Assembly: GCA_030602585.1 (NCBI GenBank)
Contig: JAUVZJ010000011.1
Span: 1 to 45,133, forward strand
Direction of reading: 5' to 3'
Origin: Candidatus Methanophagales archaeon
GTDB lineage: Archaea > Halobacteriota > Syntropharchaeia > Alkanophagales > Methanospirareceae
Length of the DNA: 45,133 bases
Shown: piece after piece, positions 1-9,008 of the stretch
How the letters are laid out: the number at the start of each line of letters is the position of its first letter
How positions within the stretch are numbered: position 1 is the stretch's first letter
The notes under the pieces: model-generated
What the model saw: the letters and a program-made list of their open reading frames with translations, nothing else
The model's database searches: none
What the model was told of the DNA's origin: nothing
Translations under genes and position numbers: made by a program

Positions 1-875
1 CACATCGCTTCAAAATAAGCCATGCCCGTATCGCTGTTCAAATAAGCGCAAGCCAATTCTCGCTCTAAACTGAGTATTCTTGATAACGTTGCATCTTTGC
101 TCATCTCCCGCTCAAAATTTCTCAAATAGAATGTGCAAACGCCATGCGAGAAGCCTCTACCACCAGTATGAATTAAAACAGCCACCTGCCCCTTCTCTTC
201 TATTCCATACGCCTTCGCAAGCCGTTCATCAAAAATATCATCCACCACCTGCACTTCTAAAAAATGATTGCCAGAGCCGAGCGTGCCTAATTGTGGAGCA
301 CCGCGCTTCTTTGATTTATCGTCTATTTTCTCCGTATTCGCAGCTTCTAATCTCCCTCCCTCCTCTGTCCGCTCTATATCCTCCTCCCAGCCATAGCCGT
401 TCTCGATGCACCATTCCGAACCGCCCCGGAGCACTTCCTCTAACTGGCTATATGACAACTTCACTTTCCCTGACAGTCCAAGTCCCGAGGGTATATAGTC
501 AAATAAGCCATCCAATATCTCTGACAGATGCGGTCTAACGTCCTTCTCCTTCAGATTGGTGCGAATAAGTCTCACACCACAATTGATGTCGTAACCAACT
601 CCGCCTGGTGATATGACACCCTCCTCGAAGTCCGTAGCCGCAACGCCGCCTATTGGAAAGCCGTATCCCTGATGACCATCAGGCATAACCATCGAGTATT
701 TTTCTATACCGGGAAGCGAAGCGACGTTGATAGTTTGCTGCAGCGTCAGGTCACCCTTCATCTTCTTCAACAACCCTTCTGCCGCATATATCCGCGCTGG
801 CGACCGCATGTAGTCCTTATACGACTGCGGCACTTCCCATACATCTTCCCTTATTTTTTTAAGCGGAATTTCCAC
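1..875 (-). CDS. rtcB: RNA-splicing ligase RtcB (C-terminal part outside window)
   Basis: RtcB joins 2',3'-cyclic phosphate and 5'-OH RNA ends, mainly in tRNA splicing, using GTP and Mn2+. Reading the minus strand from a GTG at 875 gives 291 codons with no stop before the window edge. Visible family motifs are MPDGHQGYGFPIGGVA, the metal-binding Cys motif GGVGYDINCGVR, QLGTLGSGNHFLEVQ with its metal His, and a later HTGGRGFSHGVC. That last segment differs from the usual HTGSRGLGHQ, but its His is kept. The GTG start is chosen because GAGGTG lies just upstream and no ATG fits. It sits about 100 nt downstream of pfdB on the same strand, so probably in one operon. The family is about 480 aa, so roughly 190 residues, including the guanylated His region, lie outside. 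Confidence 0.93.
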   Translation of the reverse strand, partial: MEIPLKKIREDVWEVPQSYKDYMRSPARIYAAEGLLKKMKGDLTLQQTINVASLPGIEKYSMVMPDGHQGYGFPIGGVAATDFEEGVISPGGVGYDINCGVRLIRTNLKEKDVRPHLSEILDGLFDYIPSGLGLSGKVKLSYSQLEEVLRGGSEWCIENGYGWEEDIERTEEGGRLEAANTEKIDDKSKKRGAPQLGTLGSGNHFLEVQVVDDIFDERLAKAYGIEEKGQVAVLIHTGGRGFSHGVCTFYLRNFEREMSKDATLSRILSLERELACAYLNSDTGMAYFEAM

Positions 876-974
876 TTTAAAAACACCTCTCTTCTTCCTT
901 TGTAACTGCAAGTGATACCAAAAGTAGAAAAAAATTAAGAGATGAGAAAAAAATAGGGCACCGTGATGACCAAA

Positions 975-1346
975 CTATGCGCCCGGCGGCTGTGTAACAG
1001 CACCTAAAGCCTCTCGCAACTGTTGTTGCAGCTGTTGATATCTCTTCTGTACTCGTTCCTCTTGTCTTTCCAGTGTCTTCAATCGCAAGTCGTAGGTCTC
1101 CTTCCTCTCTGACAGGTCCTCCATTACCACTTCTTTACCTGCTTTTATCATCAACTCGCCGACGTTTTTGTATATCACGGAATTTTCGTCAATCTTTTCC
1201 AATTCCTCCAATGCATTCTCAGCATCTCGCAACATAGCTTCTACCTGCATCTTTTGCCTTCCCGCGGCTTCTATTTGAACCTTAAGCTGCTGGAGCTGAG
1301 CAAGCTGGTTTTGCACCTGAGGCGGTATTTCTCCACTTCCACTCAT
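975..1346 (-). CDS. pfdB: prefoldin beta subunit
   Basis: Prefoldin is a hexameric (alpha2 beta4) chaperone that holds unfolded proteins in its coiled-coil tentacles for transfer to the thermosome. This 123 aa protein has the expected length. It has two long heptad-rich helices (about residues 9-48 and 76-112) joined by a beta-hairpin core containing VIYKNVGELMIK, a pattern typical of beta subunits. GAGGA lies about 8 nt before the ATG. It is followed on the same strand by rtcB, and is divergent from purD across an 80 nt gap. Confidence 0.93.
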   Translation of the reverse strand: MSGSGEIPPQVQNQLAQLQQLKVQIEAAGRQKMQVEAMLRDAENALEELEKIDENSVIYKNVGELMIKAGKEVVMEDLSERKETYDLRLKTLERQEERVQKRYQQLQQQLREALGAVTQPPGA

Positions 1347-1403
1347 TTTGTCATCCTCTTTATTTTACTATATTCTTGTTTTGGTTAAATTATTCTTTTG
1401 ACT

Positions 1404-1416
1404 CTTTATAAATATA
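1404..1416 (+). promoter_or_regulatory. TATA-like box upstream of purD
   Basis: The sequence CTTTATAAATATA lies in the short divergent gap between pfdB and purD. It matches an archaeal TATA element. Its distance to the chosen purD ATG (1425) is slightly short for a leadered transcript, so either the start codon or the transcription start may be a few codons downstream. Confidence 0.4.
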
Positions 1417-1424
1417 AATACATC

Positions 1425-2837
1425 ATGGATGGAGAAAGCGAGAAAGTAGGGGTATTGGTTATTTCTTATGGCTCGAGGGCGGCTGCGGTGATAGATGCGT
1501 TGAGCAGAAGCGAGGATTACAAGGTGTGTTTATACGTTGCAGACAAGCAAAGGAATCCGTTTAACGTGAAACATGCAGAGAAGCACGTGGTCATTCCGGA
1601 TTTGGATGTGGGAAAGATATGCGAGTTCGTTGAAGCGAATAAAAACGAGATAGATTTTGGGATTTGCTGTCCGGAGAAGCCGATAATAGAAGGTGTTAGA
1701 GACGTGATTGAGAGTAAGACCGGAGTAGCGATGATATGTCCAACGAAGAGATATGCAATAGAAGGTAGCAAAGCATCGCAGCGGTATTTGATTGAGGAAT
1801 GCTGTGCGGAGGCGAATCCTGAATTTAAAGTGTTTCATCGCACGGAATATGGGAACGTAAGTGAAGTGAAAACCGCTGTGTGGCGATTCTTAGATGAAAT
1901 AGGGAATGAAGTAGCGGTGAAGCCTGATAAACCTGCTGCGGGTAAGGGCGTGGGTGTGTGGGGTGATCACTTCACGAGTAGAGAGCAGCTTTTCGACCAT
2001 TTCTCGTCCATCTTTGAAAGTGACAGTGACGTGCTCATAGAGGAGAAAGTGGAGGGCGAAGAATCGAGTTTCCAGGCGTTTTGCGACGGTAAAAGAATCT
2101 CCGCTCTTCCAGACACGCGCGATTACAAACGTGCTTTTGATTCGGACATGGGACCAAATACGGGCGGAATGGGCTCCTATACGGATAACAAAGATTGGCT
2201 GCCTTTTTTGGATAAAAAAGATAGAGAAGAAGAGGAGAGATTGGTTCAGAAGATATTCAACGAACTTAGCAGTAATGGCGAAAATGAAGGACTGAGGGGA
2301 ATACCCTTTTATGTCGCTTTCATGCATACCGGCGAAGGTGCGAAGATATTAGAGATAAACAGCCGACCTGGCGACCCTGAAATACTGAATGTATTGCCTG
2401 TGTTGAAGAACGATTTTGTGGACGTTTGCTTCCGCATGATAGAAGGTAATCTTTCGAGGATAGAATGTGCGAATAAAGCGACGGTGGTGACGTATGCGGT
2501 GCCGATGGACTATGGCGGTTACAGGAGAACATATAGCGGCGATAAAAGGGTGGATTTGAGTGGTGCGTATATGCTGCAGAAGAAATATGGCGATAACCTC
2601 AGAATCTATCCGGGGTCTATGGAGTTAAGAGAAGATGGAGCTACTTACGCGCTCGGTTCAAGAACCGTTTGCACCGTGGGTATTGGTGAAAACATCGAGG
2701 AGGCGAGGGAAATTTCGCTGGCTGGCGTCAGGAATATAGACGGTGCGTTGTGGAACAGGGGGGATATAGGGGCATCGCATTATATATCGCGGAGCATGAG
2801 GAGGATGAGGGAGTTACGATCCAGAGTAAAAGGATGA
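1425..2837 (+). CDS. purD: phosphoribosylamine--glycine ligase (GAR synthetase)
   Basis: PurD ligates glycine to 5-phosphoribosylamine with ATP in purine synthesis. About 470 aa, slightly longer than bacterial PurD, in keeping with archaeal homologues. ATP-grasp features are visible: VAVKPDKPAAGKGVGVWG (nucleotide-binding loop), LIEEKVEGEESSFQAF, the family signature GPNTGGMGSY, and EINSRPGDPEILNVLP, which carries metal ligands. The C-terminal domain continues to a normal end. The frame is open nine codons further upstream (ATG at 1398), but 1425 fits the conserved N-terminus better and lies downstream of a TATA-like box. Its strand changes relative to pfdB/rtcB, so it is probably a single-gene unit. 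Confidence 0.93.
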   Translation: MDGESEKVGVLVISYGSRAAAVIDALSRSEDYKVCLYVADKQRNPFNVKHAEKHVVIPDLDVGKICEFVEANKNEIDFGICCPEKPIIEGVRDVIESKTGVAMICPTKRYAIEGSKASQRYLIEECCAEANPEFKVFHRTEYGNVSEVKTAVWRFLDEIGNEVAVKPDKPAAGKGVGVWGDHFTSREQLFDHFSSIFESDSDVLIEEKVEGEESSFQAFCDGKRISALPDTRDYKRAFDSDMGPNTGGMGSYTDNKDWLPFLDKKDREEEERLVQKIFNELSSNGENEGLRGIPFYVAFMHTGEGAKILEINSRPGDPEILNVLPVLKNDFVDVCFRMIEGNLSRIECANKATVVTYAVPMDYGGYRRTYSGDKRVDLSGAYMLQKKYGDNLRIYPGSMELREDGATYALGSRTVCTVGIGENIEEAREISLAGVRNIDGALWNRGDIGASHYISRSMRRMRELRSRVKG

Positions 2838-2954
2838 TTTGCTCCAGAGGGATTAGGTTTTAAACTATTGATTTCGAAAAAAGCGAAAAATATATGAACA
2901 GACAGAATGTCGTATTTATAGAATTAAAAAAGAAAAGGAGGTGAAAAGAAGAAA

Positions 2955-3482
2955 ATGAAAAAACTATCTTTAAGTGTTTTAGTGATTTTAGCGGCGATTG
3001 CAGTGGTTATAAGTATGAGTGCAACAGCATCAGGAACGGATGTAGCGGTTACCGGTGTAACGGTATCGCCAGAAAGCGTTGAAGTCGGTGAAAATGTAAC
3101 GATAACGGCAACGGTCGAGAACACGGGCAATACCACCGAGAACGTGACGGTAGTGTTCGAGATAAACGAAGAAGAAGTAGAATCTGTTAATGTGACAGTT
3201 GAAGCAAATGCAACGGAGACGGTAGAACACGTGGTAGCCGAAGAAGAAGCAGGAACTTACAATGTGACTGTGGATGGTGCAAGTGCATCTTTCACGGTGA
3301 CGGTACCGCCTACACTAAGCCCGTCACCAACTCCCTCACCTACGCCAACAGCCGAAGTAACGCCAACGCCAACGCCTACACCAACACCCACGCCAGCACC
3401 AGCAGGGTTTGAAGTGGTAATTGCAATCGCAGGGCTGTTAGCGGTTGCGTATATTTTGATAAGAAAGGGATGGAGGAAATAG
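2955..3482 (+). CDS. exported surface protein with CARDB-like domain and PGF-CTERM anchor
   Basis: A 175 aa exported protein of unknown specific role. Residues 1-28 are a signal peptide (MKK, then a hydrophobic run ending near ATASG). Residues about 30-115 form one beta-rich Ig/CARDB-like domain (VTGVTVSPESVEVGENVTIT) with many N-x-T/S sequons. A Thr-Pro-rich linker covers about 117-147. The C-terminus, PAGFEVVIAIAGLLAVAYIL followed by basic residues, matches the PGF-CTERM pattern recognised by archaeosortase A, so anchoring in the outer envelope is inferred. A strong AAGGAGGTGA lies about 10 nt before the ATG. The Thr-Pro repeat gives long antisense open frames that are artefacts. Confidence 0.85.
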   Translation: MKKLSLSVLVILAAIAVVISMSATASGTDVAVTGVTVSPESVEVGENVTITATVENTGNTTENVTVVFEINEEEVESVNVTVEANATETVEHVVAEEEAGTYNVTVDGASASFTVTVPPTLSPSPTPSPTPTAEVTPTPTPTPTPTPAPAGFEVVIAIAGLLAVAYILIRKGWRK

Positions 3483-3651
3483 TTAAAAATAGGCGCCATT
3501 TAAACCATCTCTTTATTTTTTTATTTTTTATACAGCAAAGCAATCGCAAACTATGACAGGTATTCTATCTACAATTCATTGTCAAATATTAACAGGGGGT
3601 ATGAAAAAGCGAGTTCCCCCTGTTCAAAGTTTCAAGTTTTACGTTAGTTAC

Positions 3652-3879
3652 TTACATCTCTGCGCCAACCAATGTCCTTGTTCTGGTAACTCCCTTGATG
3701 GCGTGAATCTTATTAAGTATGGCTGCGGTGGCGGTTTTTAAATCCTCGGTTTCTGCTATCACTATGTAATCGTACTCGCCAAACAAAGGATACACTTCCA
3801 AGCCGGTCTTTTTAAGCTCGTTCAGTACCTCTTTTGCTTTGCCAACCTCTACGTTTAGTAGAGCGAATATCTTTACCAT
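3652..3879 (-). CDS. stand-alone Lrp/AsnC ligand-binding (RAM) domain protein
   Basis: A 75 aa protein consisting only of the RAM (regulation of amino-acid metabolism) fold found at the C-terminus of Lrp/AsnC regulators: a beta-alpha-beta-beta-alpha-beta pattern with GEYDYIVIAETEDL and the closing strand GVTRTRTLVGAEM. No DNA-binding helix-turn-helix is present. Such single-domain proteins are known in archaea and are thought to oligomerise and bind small molecules or partner Lrp proteins; the ligand here is unknown. TATA-like AT-rich sequence (3893-3920) lies just upstream. It appears to be a single-gene unit. Confidence 0.85.
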   Translation of the reverse strand: MVKIFALLNVEVGKAKEVLNELKKTGLEVYPLFGEYDYIVIAETEDLKTATAAILNKIHAIKGVTRTRTLVGAEM

Positions 3880-4115
3880 CTTCTCACCCGTTTATCATAT
3901 ATGACATATATGTATTTAAAAGTATGCTTCCAACCCGTAAGGAAAAAACTTGTCGGTTGGAAAGTCCTTTATCTACCACATATCCAGGAAAATAATACCC
4001 TTAACTTTGCGTTTAGTTCATCTTGCGTCATTTTCTCCTCCATTTAATTGCATTTAATTGCATCATAATTGCATCATGGGAATGAAACGACTGCCTCTCC
4101 CCCTGCCTTCTTGTT
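3880..4115. other. AT-rich intergenic region with short tandem repeat
   Basis: No convincing gene. 4041-4076 contains two exact tandem copies of CATTTAATTG followed by a diverged third, CATCATAATTG. On the minus strand a possible 20-codon reading frame (3969-4031) follows a GGAGGAG motif, but it is too short to judge. The stretch separates the RAM gene from the 3' end of the defence-like island. Confidence 0.4.
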
Positions 4116-4265
4116 TTAAAATTTTTTCTTTGTCAAAATCCTGCGGGAACTAAACTTCTCGTTGATTAATTCGTCAAATCTTATCTTTTCTTCGGTTTTG
4201 AATTCTATTTTATAGCCTTCCCCTTCTTCCAGGAATATGGCGAGTTCTTCAGGGCTCATTTTCAT
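4116..4265 (-). pseudogene. short AlbA_2/Schlafen-type N-terminal remnant
   Basis: A 49 aa frame beginning MKMSPEELAIFLEEGEGYKI and continuing EFKTEEK. This resembles the first 25 residues of AlbA_2 (Schlafen-like, RecG-type transcriptional regulator) proteins, which start with a helix followed by a GE-x-x-x-EFK strand. After that the similarity is lost and the frame stops. Its ATG overlaps the stop codon of the upstream nuclease/helicase gene in an ATGA arrangement, so it is still translationally coupled. A truncated remnant is the simplest reading; a genuine small protein cannot be excluded. Confidence 0.5.
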
Positions 4266-7102
4266 TTTATGCTATTTTCCTTGGCAATTATCTGATTCGT
4301 TAATACCCTGCATAAAGGCACTAAACTTTCAAAGGATTGTCCTCTGTTTGAGTTGAACAAACTCTCAGATAGCAGTAAATACTCCCACTGCGAAGGTTGA
4401 TCTATTCCTTCTACTTCTACTTCTATGTCCACAGGTCGAGTTAAGGATGCATTCCGACACCAGCTCTGTGCGGCTTTCGCTTTTATTATAGTTGATGGTT
4501 TATCTAAGTCGCGGTCTGCCTTCGTCTCCACTAAATACATCGTATCCGCAGTTTTCACTACAAAATCTACTTCATATTCTCGCAGGATACCATGTTCATC
4601 CCGGTAAGGAATCCTGAGAGCGTGTTTTTTGTCCAGTTTTACGTATGCTTTCACATCTACTGAAGGTTCTAACACGTTCAGCATGAAATCCCTTTCAAAC
4701 CCACCTCCTATGCTTGAGAACCCTTGTCGGGGGTAAATGCATTTAGAACTCTCAACAGAATATTTTTCTCTCAGCATTATTCTACCAACATCTGACAATT
4801 TATTCCATACTCCTCTCGTTTCGTAATTTATATCGCCGATGAGCTTCAAAATAGCGTTTCTCACGCTGTTTACCACCTGGTCGAAAATGAGAGCGAAATT
4901 GAGGACTTGATAATTCCTTGGGTCTGAGAAGTCAATGGCTTCGCCGAAGAAATAATTGGAGACATAATCGTCAATGATAGCGGTGATTTCCGCAAGATGT
5001 CCGGTCAGAATGTGTGTTTTTCCTTCCTTTGCCACCGCTTGAGCCGCTCTACTCAAGAAATGGTTATAGTCAAAATATTTGTTTTCCAATTTCCATATTT
5101 TTGTCTTCTTTTCTGTTGGTGTATGGATTTCCTGGATTACCAATTTGCCTATATTTTCCCTCAGTTCTGAAAAGCCTTCAAGGAAACTATATTTAGGTAA
5201 TGTGGATGAATCTATTTTGCTCAGGTCCGGCATGGAACCCTGGTCATAGATTTGAACAGGCCAGTAAACGTCATAATCTTCAAGTTTTGTTGGGATAGCA
5301 TCCACGGGAATAAGGTCACCTGTTGAGGATTTCTTGGAGGTATCGCCTGTGCCTATCAGGTATCCCTCTTTTCTGAGGTTTTCATAAAATTGCCTGAATC
5401 TTGGATGTTCCACGGTGAAGAGGAAATCAAAAGAGGAAGAAGGGATTTTATTTCTTTTTATATCCTCTACGGCTTCAACTTTTGCCTGTCCTATTTCAGG
5501 ATAGCTTTCTTTTGGGAACATCAATCTCAAACCCCTGCCTACTATTTGTTCTAAAAGCAAATCCGCTTCCGTTGCACGTAGCACCACGGTAACACAAATA
5601 TTTTTCCTGTCAAATCCTTCTCGGAGCATCAAAACAGAAATAACCACATTTAACGGGTCTCTATTAACATCAATTTTATCAAGTCGTTTTCTTGCTTTGT
5701 CTAACTCATCTAACGTCAATTTCGTATGGATTTTCATGACTTTACGCTCGTCATACGGAATGCCATTGTTATCTGTAAGGTTATAAAAATACGTTTCTAC
5801 GCGGTCTGCAACTTCTGTCTCCTCGCATAACACCATCAAAACGGGCTTTTTATCCACGCCTTTCGCTCTGAACTCTTCTGTTAATTGCTCTAATTTCTTT
5901 CTGCCGATTTCTAATAAGACCTTCTGCCCAGCAGAGAGTCCAATTACAGCACCTTTCTTTTTGCCCTTTTCCGGCTCTTCTCGTTCTGCCCTGAAATCCA
6001 ATTCACGTAAGTTTTCACCTGCAATCGCCTGCCTTTCTTCCAAGAATAATTGTTTGACGAGCATGTCGTTCATTGCTGCGAGCAGCGGATAGTCATAAAT
6101 GATGTGAGGAAAAAACTCCTTTTTTGCGCCACTGCCAAAGAAAGGCGTTGCGGAGAAATCAAACTGCATAAACACACCTTTCTCTTTTCCATGCCGCTCT
6201 TCAAGGCGTTGATAAAGCACATTTATAAATCTTCTCCAAACCAATTCCTCATTCTTCGCCGTCTTTTTTCCATGCACATGATGCGCTTCGTCATTCACTA
6301 TGACGAGGTCTGGAAACTCAGATAGGAAATCCGCGATGATTTCGCCACGAGGCTCTTCTTCTATGTCCTCACCAGTTAATCCTACCCAGAGATTTTCCGC
6401 TTCCTTTTTGAGCCTGAACTGCTGCCAGTTGGTAAGGAAGATGAAAGCGGTATCTGGAGGACTCGTATTCGCTTTTACATCATTTGGCTCGAATAATTGC
6501 AGATGGAATTTGAATCGCCAGTCTTCGGGAATAAAAAGAGGGTTGTAGTAGATGGTTTCTTGTGGGTTTCTTAATCCAGTTTCAGAGTCTCGCTTTCCTT
6601 CGAATGCATCTAATAACCTATTTAAAACCTCAATATTGGGTGCAGTGAGCAAGAATCGGTAAGAATACCAGTCTTTTGTTTCGCCAGAAGCGCCATGTGG
6701 CTTCTCTTTGTTCAGTGCATTGAAATACTGCCATATTAAGAGAGCGATAAGAACCCATGTCTTTCCCGTGCCGGTAGCCATTTTAAAGCAGTATTTGGGG
6801 AACGGGATACTCGTTACCTCATCATGAACGGGTTTGCTACTGTAAAGCAAGTCTGGAACCACTTTTTGAAAAAGTTCACCTAAATTCTTTATTTGTAATA
6901 TCTCATGGCAATAAATAACGGTTTCAATCGCTCTTCTCTGGCAATCGTAGAAACTTTCCTCGTCTTCTTCTCGGTCAAACCAGTAATGAAGGAGTTCGTA
7001 AGTTGTTTGCGTTACTCCGGGATAGCCTTCTTTCACCCATGAATCCACTTCTCCTTTCAAGGTTTCCGCCAAATAAAGCTGTGAATAGTATTTGGTTGCC
7101 AT
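4262..7102 (-). CDS. Type III restriction-type Res subunit: DEAD/DEAH helicase with PD-(D/E)xK nuclease
   Basis: A large (about 946 aa) SF2 helicase-nuclease. Walker A is FKMATGTGKTWVLIAL (about residues 107-120). The DEAH-type motif II is VIVNDEAHHVHG. FDFSATP is motif III. The second RecA domain has VLMLREGFDRKNI and the arginine-finger motif QIVGRGLRL. Near residues 840-862 VDFVVKTADTMYLVETK matches the PD-(D/E)xK nuclease core. This order is that of Type III restriction endonuclease subunits, which translocate and cut unmodified DNA with their Mod partner. It starts 7 nt after the mod stop (an alternative ATG at 7120 would overlap mod), so co-translation is likely. The exact specificity is not visible. 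Confidence 0.88.
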   Translation of the reverse strand: MATKYYSQLYLAETLKGEVDSWVKEGYPGVTQTTYELLHYWFDREEDEESFYDCQRRAIETVIYCHEILQIKNLGELFQKVVPDLLYSSKPVHDEVTSIPFPKYCFKMATGTGKTWVLIALLIWQYFNALNKEKPHGASGETKDWYSYRFLLTAPNIEVLNRLLDAFEGKRDSETGLRNPQETIYYNPLFIPEDWRFKFHLQLFEPNDVKANTSPPDTAFIFLTNWQQFRLKKEAENLWVGLTGEDIEEEPRGEIIADFLSEFPDLVIVNDEAHHVHGKKTAKNEELVWRRFINVLYQRLEERHGKEKGVFMQFDFSATPFFGSGAKKEFFPHIIYDYPLLAAMNDMLVKQLFLEERQAIAGENLRELDFRAEREEPEKGKKKGAVIGLSAGQKVLLEIGRKKLEQLTEEFRAKGVDKKPVLMVLCEETEVADRVETYFYNLTDNNGIPYDERKVMKIHTKLTLDELDKARKRLDKIDVNRDPLNVVISVLMLREGFDRKNICVTVVLRATEADLLLEQIVGRGLRLMFPKESYPEIGQAKVEAVEDIKRNKIPSSSFDFLFTVEHPRFRQFYENLRKEGYLIGTGDTSKKSSTGDLIPVDAIPTKLEDYDVYWPVQIYDQGSMPDLSKIDSSTLPKYSFLEGFSELRENIGKLVIQEIHTPTEKKTKIWKLENKYFDYNHFLSRAAQAVAKEGKTHILTGHLAEITAIIDDYVSNYFFGEAIDFSDPRNYQVLNFALIFDQVVNSVRNAILKLIGDINYETRGVWNKLSDVGRIMLREKYSVESSKCIYPRQGFSSIGGGFERDFMLNVLEPSVDVKAYVKLDKKHALRIPYRDEHGILREYEVDFVVKTADTMYLVETKADRDLDKPSTIIKAKAAQSWCRNASLTRPVDIEVEVEGIDQPSQWEYLLLSESLFNSNRGQSFESLVPLCRVLTNQIIAKENSIK

Positions 7103-7109
7103 TTTATTT

Positions 7110-9008
7110 CTACACTCCATTTCTCAAATCTATTTTAGCCGTAGCAGTGGCATCGTTTCCGAAAATGTCAATAACACGAACTGCAACGGTGTGTTCTTTA
7201 CCTGTGTCCAGTTCTTTCTTCATCTTAACCGGCACGGTCTTCGCCCTTTTACCAAAACCCCTGAAAGCTTGCGACAGCGCTTTAAACACCATACCCTCAT
7301 AATCCCAGTCAACAGCCCAGTAGTCAATAAGAGCAGCGAAGTTTGTCTTCGCTATCTCCGCCACCTCAGACCTCTCTTTTTCCTTCTCTATTGGAATATC
7401 AAAAATAACGTAACGCTGGATGCCAATTGTCACTTCTGCTTTGTTCCCCGTATATTCTATCTCAGGAATATAGAGGCGAAGATAAGGCTTCTCGTGAAAA
7501 AATATCTTACCTATAAGCGGCTCAATTTCCTCTTCGTTCTTCGCCTTCTTTAAATATTCATACACTTCCGGCGGTATTATCTTGCTTGCTACTTCAACAG
7601 TCCATTTTTCTTCTGATGCGCCCCGCCTTTGTTTCAGAAGCTCTTCGTAATTATACTCGTAGTCCCAGCCGAGAATAACTAATCTCCGATAACCTGTTCC
7701 GTCAAGCCGTTCTGTGATTTCCGCGAGTTCTTCTACTTTCTTCGCCGTCACCGGTCTGTCGGGATAACTCACATAAACAAGTTCAATAATACCTTCTTCT
7801 GCTTCTCTTATGCCCATATCTTGAAAGTCTTTACGAGGCGTGGCACCGTAGAGTTTTAGCACAATACTTTGCATTTCGTATATTCTGCCACCGTGGAGAT
7901 AAATCATCTGCCGCTGGTAATTACCGATATTTTCGAGCAGGAAAGGTTTTGCGTTTATGCTGACGAGCCGATTTCTCGTTATTTGTATAGCGACTTTGGA
8001 GAAGTCGCAGCCTATCCAGCTCCTCTTTAATTTCTCAGCTACTGCTAAGGTAGTGCCAGAGCCGGGAAAGAAGTCGGCAATGAGGTCGCCTTCGTTAGAG
8101 GAGGCTTTTAGGATGCGTTCTAAAAGAGCCTCGGGTTTTTGTGTTGGGAACTCAATCCGCTCATGTGAGGATCCTGCAAGTGAAGGGATAGTCCAAACAC
8201 TATCTACAAGACGTTTATCATAAATCTGATAAATAACCTCCCCTTTCTCATTTCTTAGTGTTTGTTTGACGCCGTTTATTTTAACTTCTCGTGCCCTGCG
8301 ATGTGGTTTCACATTCCGATATTGGGGATTAAAGATGTGGTTTCTATCTTCTTTTGTGTAAAAAAGAATAAGATCTGCGGCATTTGTAAAACATAATTTT
8401 CTCCTATCGGGAATCTTATTTGGATAGTACCATGTTATTTCAGTTTGAAAATTCTCCCTTCCAAAAATCTCATCCATAACAATCTTTACATAATGCCCAA
8501 CATGCCAATCAGCATGCACGTAAATAGAGCCATTATCAGCCAAAAGCCGCTTCATCAACTGCAATCTCGGATAAAGCATATCCAAATAAGAATCAATGCC
8601 GCCAGCCCAGATATCTTTGTAAGCAAGCCTTTCGATTACCGAAGGCTCTTTCGTTATCTCTTTGCCTTCCACCACGAAATTAGCGTAGTAATTCTCACCA
8701 GTCCAGAAGGGAGGGTCAATGTAAATGAGGTTGATTTTTCCTTCGTAGCCAGAAGCGAGCAGAGCCTGCATTGCAAGCATGTTGTCGCCCCATATAAGAC
8801 GGTTCATTTTCGTTTTGTCTATTTCGTATTCTGCAAGTTTCCTGAACTGGGCAATGGTTAGCTGGTCTCTTTGTGGATTGGGTATTACCATCTCTGCGGT
8901 TTGGAAGTCAATGTCCTTGGGGTTGGGTGCTCTTCTCGGCTTTGAGCTCCACGTGAGTCTTGCGGAATCCTTTTTCCGACGGTGCTGGGTGGCGGTGTTA
9001 TTTGGCAT
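7110..9008 (-). CDS. Type III-like adenine-specific DNA methyltransferase (Mod)
   Basis: About 632 aa. Motif IV is IYIDPPFWTGENYYANF (DPPF at residues 98-101) and motif I is ADFFPGSGTTLAVAEKL (about 311-327), in the order of beta-class N6-adenine methyltransferases such as Type III Mod subunits. The middle and C-terminal regions probably recognise DNA and contact Res. Start 9008 is chosen because GGAGG sits 7 nt upstream; an in-frame codon at 9041 is less likely. The gene start lies inside the 3' end of the UvrD-like gene (11 nt overlap) and its end abuts res. Its first about 35 codons are duplicated upstream of the helicase (10918-11055). Confidence 0.9.
   Translation of the reverse strand: MPNNTATQHRRKKDSARLTWSSKPRRAPNPKDIDFQTAEMVIPNPQRDQLTIAQFRKLAEYEIDKTKMNRLIWGDNMLAMQALLASGYEGKINLIYIDPPFWTGENYYANFVVEGKEITKEPSVIERLAYKDIWAGGIDSYLDMLYPRLQLMKRLLADNGSIYVHADWHVGHYVKIVMDEIFGRENFQTEITWYYPNKIPDRRKLCFTNAADLILFYTKEDRNHIFNPQYRNVKPHRRAREVKINGVKQTLRNEKGEVIYQIYDKRLVDSVWTIPSLAGSSHERIEFPTQKPEALLERILKASSNEGDLIADFFPGSGTTLAVAEKLKRSWIGCDFSKVAIQITRNRLVSINAKPFLLENIGNYQRQMIYLHGGRIYEMQSIVLKLYGATPRKDFQDMGIREAEEGIIELVYVSYPDRPVTAKKVEELAEITERLDGTGYRRLVILGWDYEYNYEELLKQRRGASEEKWTVEVASKIIPPEVYEYLKKAKNEEEIEPLIGKIFFHEKPYLRLYIPEIEYTGNKAEVTIGIQRYVIFDIPIEKEKERSEVAEIAKTNFAALIDYWAVDWDYEGMVFKALSQAFRGFGKRAKTVPVKMKKELDTGKEHTVAVRVIDIFGNDATATAKIDLRNGV
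8896..8963. repeat. direct repeat, copy 1 (5' end of mod)
   Basis: This 68 nt segment inside the mod coding start matches 10955-11022 at 62 of 68 positions with no gaps. All six differences fall in third codon positions and leave the encoded peptide unchanged. The repeats bracket the UvrD-like gene. Confidence 0.85.

Noticed and set aside
3257-3499. Long antisense frame rich in Gly-Val opposite the surface protein
   Set aside because: It is the mirror of the Thr-Pro repeat and the signal sequence; no ribosome site and no recognisable domain.
4041-4076. Short tandem repeats of CATTTAATTG considered as a CRISPR or iteron array
   Set aside because: Only two exact units and one diverged, no spacers, no cas or replication genes nearby.
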